64,000 nucleotides of DNA, taken from Symbiodinium natans (taxonomy: Eukaryota; Sar; Dinophyceae; Suessiales; Symbiodiniaceae). Positions 60,063 to 64,000 of this stretch are shown here, piece after piece; position 1 is the stretch's first letter, and every line of letters begins with the position of its first letter. A program made the position numbers and the translations under genes. The notes under the pieces were generated by a model. It searched no databases. It was not told the DNA's origin and saw only the letters and a list, made by a program, of their open reading frames with translations. The DNA lies in assembly GCA_905221605.1 (NCBI GenBank), contig CAJNDS010000598.1:43131-107130 (forward strand). Reading direction: 5' to 3'.

Positions 60063-61413
60063 TCAAAGTAGGCTGTGGGAGGCGGAGACCAATCTAAACA
60101 GGTGACCTTCGAAGGTGAGGCACTTGTACTTAAGAAGCACCCTCGCATCCTCATGGAACGCTGTTTGGATTTTGGTGCACGTGTCCGCAACAAAGCCCTG
60201 TTCATCGCAAAGTACGAAAGCCCGACTTTCAAGGTAACCACTCCGTTGCCGCATGTGTTGCACAATTAGTATTTGCAGCATTAGGACCGGCAGCATTGGA
60301 TCGATTGTGAGATTGAGAGGGAGCATCCCATCAGGCGGATTGACAATACAGAGGCGCCTACTAAAGTAAGACCCTACCAGGACCGGATGCGCCTCTACCA
60401 TGTGCTCAAAGGAGGGGAAGGCAACAGCAATAAAGACCGTGCCAACAGGCCAATCAACAAGAAAGCTGACTAGAGGGACAGCAAAAGTCAGTCCCTGGAC
60501 AACTACTTGGATTTGCACCAGATTGAGATCAAGTCGGAAGGCCATGTTTTCCAGGAGGAGCGGAAGAAGTTCAGCGCAGTTGGGTAGAGTCGAGGAGGTA
60601 CCACTCTCCGTGCGTGTAGGGTGAGCAACACATGGTGTACTTGAGCATACATCCAAACTCGAGTCCAACTTCAACGAGGACGAAGGTGGCGATTTGGCCA
60701 ACGAAAGCACAGGTCGCACCAAGACCCTGTTCGTGAAAGGCGCAGGCCGTTTGGGTGGTGAACTGGTACTCTTGCACTCGTGGCGCACCGGCGCCATTCT
60801 CGGCTGGGAGGGGCCCAGAGGGGCGTTTAAGAACGCCAGGCCAAAAACCATGGTGGGTGGCACGAGCAAGCAGGGTGGGAGGTGACCTTTGGTATGCGAG
60901 AAGAGGTGCATGAAGACGGAAAACAGGCAGACAGGACAGCGAGCTCAACCGAAGAAAAAACACCTCGTAGCTGCCCAGGGTGGTAGTGGCAATTCTGCAA
61001 GATGCATGCAATGTTACCGGGAGCGCAATTATATACGCCTGCCCGATGTGGCCAGCAAGTACATTATGCCACGCCACACTCACCGAACCCATAGCTCGCA
61101 GAGTTTGCAACCCCCATTGCTGCCACTCAAGGCATCCGCATCCATCTATCTCCCTTAACTGGAGGGCAAGTCCCTTGGACCAACAGCGGTGGATAAGCTG
61201 GAGAGCAGCCCCAACCAATTCGGAGGACTTTACATCGGCATCCAAGTGTGCACGAATGGAGACCGTGCCAGCCAGCTGCATAATGCAAAAGGCGATACTG
61301 GACTCCACGGTGCAGAATTTGTTGTCATACGAGAAGAGGCAGGGCGAAGTATGGATGGAAGAGCCAAGAATCTTCCTAAGATGATCCGGCGCCAAATCCA
61401 GACAGAAGGCCAT
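60063..61413 (-). pseudogene. Tandem paralogue X2 (unknown family, VDWPVGT domain)
   Basis: ATG at 61413 (MAFCLDLAPDHLRKILGS). First frame to about 60600 with LEWQQWGLQTLRAMGSVSV, FRLHAPLLAYQRSPPTLLAR and FGCMLKYTMCCSPY, then a frame change of the same +1 direction and at the same place as in X1, then LLENMAFRLDLNLVQIQVVV, LVDWPVGTVFIAVAF and a stop at 60063. It has about 20 more residues than X1 at the C-terminus. About 150 bases separate it from X1, head to tail. Confidence 0.55.
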
Positions 61414-61760
61414 TGCGCGGGTTAAGGGTCAGTGCTCCCATAACGAGCGCTTGAGCAAAATAACTGTCACGCATGTGCCAACTATATTCGGATGGGGAGG
61501 GGTAGGTGATCACAATGTTAGCAGTGATCAAACAACGAAGCAAATAACCGAGGAGCACGTAAAGGTACGAGTACCATAAGCGGCAATAAAGCCCACCGAG
61601 CACAAAGTACAAGGGGCAACCACACCCTCACTCAGTGGACACATTGGCACATAGCTCCACTGTCTGCGAACAGATGGCCAAAGTGATGTGGGTCCAGCCA
61701 GGGGCATTAAAGCCAATAACGTGGCTCTGGATCTATTGTGTGAGAAGAAACAAGGTATGA
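61414..61760. other. Spacer, no gene recognised
   Basis: Minus-strand frames here are Tyr/Leu-rich and short. No repeats seen. Confidence 0.3.
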
Positions 61761-62342
61761 CTACCACGGCCAAAAGAAGTGATAGGGGAATTGTTCACAC
61801 TCACACAGTTCACGGGCAATGACTGTTGCTCTTGGCGTTAAGACCTGGAGCAATGCCTCTACCCTACCCCATCCAGTTTTGTGCCCGATTAAAGCCCCGA
61901 CAACTCGTGAAGACCACTTGGGGGTCAAAGAAAAGTGCTCCGAAAGTGATTGGGCAAGCGCACGTTCTCCAATGCACGAGATGGCACGGAGATTTGGTGC
62001 ACTTATTTTCCATAGCATTGACACGGTAGCGCGAGGTTGAGTGGCAGCGTCCAGCCTTGCAATGACTTCAATGAGAGTCCATGCAAGTAGGAGTTTTTCC
62101 TCATCCAGATCTTCGACAATCTCGTGAATGATCAGTGGATTACCAAAGGAGACGCCTCGATATAAACGATCCTTATGGTACGGGGAAAGGGCTTCGTTCG
62201 ACTTGCTTTCCTCTAAGAGAGCCACGAGGATCGCTCCCGCTGCAGCAGGGAGAACTGTGAGTTCGAAGTCAGCTGTGCTGGAATGACTACCAATGGCTTC
62301 ATGGTAACGCCAAGCCAGGAGGCAGCGTGTGGCGGCCAGCAT
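61761..62342 (-). CDS. Unknown protein, about 193 residues
   Basis: ATG at 62342 (MLAATRCLLAWRYHEAIGSH), stop at 61761. Contains DFELTVLPAAAGAILVALLE, SFGNPLIIHEIVEDLDEEKL and AISCIGERALAQSLSEHFSL. Unbroken frame with balanced composition. Only about 95 bases separate it from the stop of the polymerase-like frame upstream, which suggests co-transcription. No family recognised. Confidence 0.4.
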   Translation of the reverse strand: MLAATRCLLAWRYHEAIGSHSSTADFELTVLPAAAGAILVALLEESKSNEALSPYHKDRLYRGVSFGNPLIIHEIVEDLDEEKLLLAWTLIEVIARLDAATQPRATVSMLWKISAPNLRAISCIGERALAQSLSEHFSLTPKWSSRVVGALIGHKTGWGRVEALLQVLTPRATVIARELCECEQFPYHFFWPW

Positions 62343-62434
62343 GTTTGGTTGTGCCCGGGCGTTCACAACTGGTCTGAGCCAAAGGTGCCGCCATCACGAA
62401 AGAGGGAGGGTGGTTGAAATGGGGACTACACGCA

Positions 62435-63442
62435 TCACAACGAGGGGGGTGTTACCCACAATCCCCTACGCGGAACAGCTGTAACATCAACGCGTCTCCT
62501 TTTATCGTCTCTTTGCCTCTCGACCTCTAGTAGATCCTGAACTTCCAGGATAAGGCGCTTGGACACCCTGTTGGTGGTTGCCTTTGGGCGCTTTGGGAGA
62601 GCAGGGCTATGACACGCGATACCCGCAGCGTTTAACGAATCAACTGCCGCATTAAATTCACTCTTCAAAGACATCTTGTAGGTTAGCAAATTCCTGGTTA
62701 GGTGTGACCTGTGGATGACAGTGCTGCCCCACCTGGATGAGCTGAACCAACGCTTCAGTAGCCCCTTCGATGAAGGGCGAAACTGCGTTTCTATTTTTGA
62801 CGTACACCCCGTCATGTACCCAAAGCACTGTGCCTGCGCAGTACGGGAGCATTGCAGCGAGCCCTTTTCGCATTACGAAGCTTTCCGCAGCTTCAAGTGC
62901 AAAAGTTGCCCAATTCCTGTTGTTGACCCTTGCATCCGGTTGGTAAAAAGGGATTCCTTGCTGGATCATAACCTGGAGGGTAGCTTTAGCCTGCACCAAA
63001 TGTGCAAGAAAACTTGCCAAGGCAGGGGGGATGGCATAAGCAGCAATACTACCTTCATAAACATGCCGAAGGAAAGCATTGCTGTCCATTCCAACTGCTC
63101 TTTGCAACAAGTGCTTGGTTTGCACTGTTTGTGCTTTGGGCGCGCGTGCAAGGTGACTACTAAATAGCTCCTGGCTTCAAGCAACGTTGGGAGGGGTGGG
63201 TGAGTAGGGCTGTGACATGTAAGGAGGCGCAAAAGCGTATAATGCGCACCTTTCATGTCGATTTCAATTGCGTTCGGTCCGATGGCCAAGAAACATGTTA
63301 GCCTTTTACTCGTTTGCCAGTGCCGTATGGCATAATATCTACCCTGTGGGTGCAAAGATGGCCTTTGATACTGGACCAGCCCTGGCCACGTTGTATCAAG
63401 CTTGGGGGGAGGCTTGATCCGATTGTAGAGCCAAAACCGCAA
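62435..63442 (-). pseudogene. Polymerase-like protein, C-terminal part, frame broken
   Basis: Minus-strand frame from about 63440 with GRYYAIRHWQTSKRLTCFL and NAIEIDMKGAHYTLLRLL (63270-63217). After a frame change near 63130 follow HVYEGSIAAYAIPPALASFL, NWATFALEAAESFVMRKGLA and GTVLWVHDGVYVKNRN (about 62838-62790). After another change near 62680 it ends with a basic tail (VSKRLILEVQDLLEVERQRD, RRRVDV), stop at 62435. An acidic motif in a beta-strand-like context (EIDMKGAHY) followed about 145 codons later by a W-x-HDGV motif is the layout expected of palm-domain polymerase motifs A and C; the HD pair recalls family A polymerases. This is an inference from two motifs. It follows the RNase H-like domain on the same strand. 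Confidence 0.4.
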
Positions 63443-63559
63443 AAGTAGTTCCGGATTCCAGAGTGGGGGGGGGCTTCAAGAAAAATAGTTTCAGCTCTCC
63501 GGAATGCAAATCCTGTATAGCTTGCAGGTGCCATTGCTTGGAAGGCAACAGAATAGGCG

Positions 63560-64000
63560 GAAAGCACTCAGTGTTTATTTGCATATAAGGCTGACCCTCA
63601 CCCGAGTCAAAGAAGACATCTTCATGAAGGGGTGCTTTGTAGCGGAGTCCTGCCAGGTGATCAGCGACTTTGTTGCCGACGCGAGGGACGTATGACCAAT
63701 GCACTGTAATGGGTGTGTGCGTTAACTTTTGCCACATGTTGTCCAGTTTTCGCACCTAATTTGATTGCTAGCAGCTAGAAATAATGCCTTGTCTAACGTT
63801 GCGTCAGCGGCGCATATTTCCGCAAACATAGAATCTGGACAAGGCTGGAGTGGGATGGCAATTGTTTCAAGAATTACCGGAACTGGTTTGGGCGACCATA
63901 CGATACCACCCGCAACACTAATACCTTCTTGCACGTGGCAGCTGCCGTCAAATTGAGCAACAAGGTGGGTATCAGGTTGTAACTTAACAATAAGTGGAGT
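63560..64000 (-). pseudogene. RNase H-like domain, frame broken, cut by the right edge
   Basis: Minus-strand frame with AQFDGSCHVQEGISVAGGIV (63957-63898; FDGS is typical of the first catalytic Asp), DSMFAEICAADATLDKALFL (E in an AE..A helix), then a shift of one base near 63765, then RKLDNMWQKLTHTPITVHWS and YVPRVGNKVADHLAGL (the usual N-x-x-AD end with the last Asp). The third acidic position is not clear because of the shift. RNase H domains of this type accompany reverse transcriptases or stand in mobile elements; the upstream part lies outside the window. Confidence 0.55.

Larger units (their letters stand above)
47070..64000 (-). mobile_element. Candidate composite mobile or virus-like element block
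   Basis: From 47 kb to the right edge, long intronless minus-strand frames follow each other with spacers of about 20-520 bases, in contrast to the split genes of 1-24 kb. The contents (RNase H-like domain, polymerase-like motifs, tandem paralogous ORFs, hydrolase copies, an inverted helicase fragment) fit a large selfish element rather than host genes. Many frames have small shifts, so the copy is decayed or has sequence errors. The boundaries are not visible: the right side continues outside the window and no terminal repeats were found. The interpretation is an inference. Confidence 0.4.

Overview
The window is nuclear DNA of a photosynthetic eukaryote, most likely a dinoflagellate of the Symbiodiniaceae type. 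No bacterial gene order, Shine-Dalgarno pattern, rRNA, tRNA or CRISPR array is visible. Supporting signs are: genes built of many short exons, with GT donors mixed with probable GC/GA donors and AG|G acceptors; an internal block of plant/dinoflagellate-type TTTAGGG telomeric repeats; a plastid-type TPM-domain (Psb32/TLP18.3-like) gene; very abundant simple repeats; and many frame-broken copies of mobile-element-like proteins. Exon borders come from reading the sequence and from comparing paralogous copies inside the window. There is no transcript evidence.

Positions 1-24 kb form a mostly minus-strand gene cluster made by repeated segmental duplication. From right to left it holds gene D2 (unknown), a remnant of the TPM gene (T2), VP-repeat gene A2, coiled-coil module copy B3, an interstitial telomeric block, a plus-strand zinc-finger-like ORF (Z), a remnant of D (D1), the retained TPM gene (T1), VP-repeat gene A1, module copies B2 and B1, and part of another VP-repeat gene (P0) that runs off the left edge. 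A-T-D exists twice. Copy 1 keeps T and has lost most of D; copy 2 keeps more of D and has lost nearly all of T. B1 and B2 are almost identical tandem copies and B3 is an older paralogue.

Positions 24-47 kb are gene-poor. They hold an 11-bp array, a GT-rich array, a 2.2-kb ATGGTGGGA minisatellite with a higher-order duplication, a degenerate CGAGGTT-type repeat, several direct duplications (31.6-32.3, 33.3-35.2, 35.4-37.0 kb) and two large TAC-triplet arrays. I find no convincing intact gene here.

Positions 47-64 kb look different. Long, apparently intronless reading frames lie almost all on the minus strand, with short spacers and many internal frame changes. From right to left they are: an RNase H-like domain, a protein with polymerase-like motifs, an unknown ORF, two tandem paralogues (X2, X1), two more unknown ORFs, an alpha/beta-hydrolase-like ORF, a long broken frame with a DHD motif, an inverted helicase fragment with a Walker A motif, another long broken frame, and a tandem array of decayed hydrolase copies. 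I interpret this as a large composite mobile or virus-like element, or its graveyard. It is the most novel-looking part of the window.
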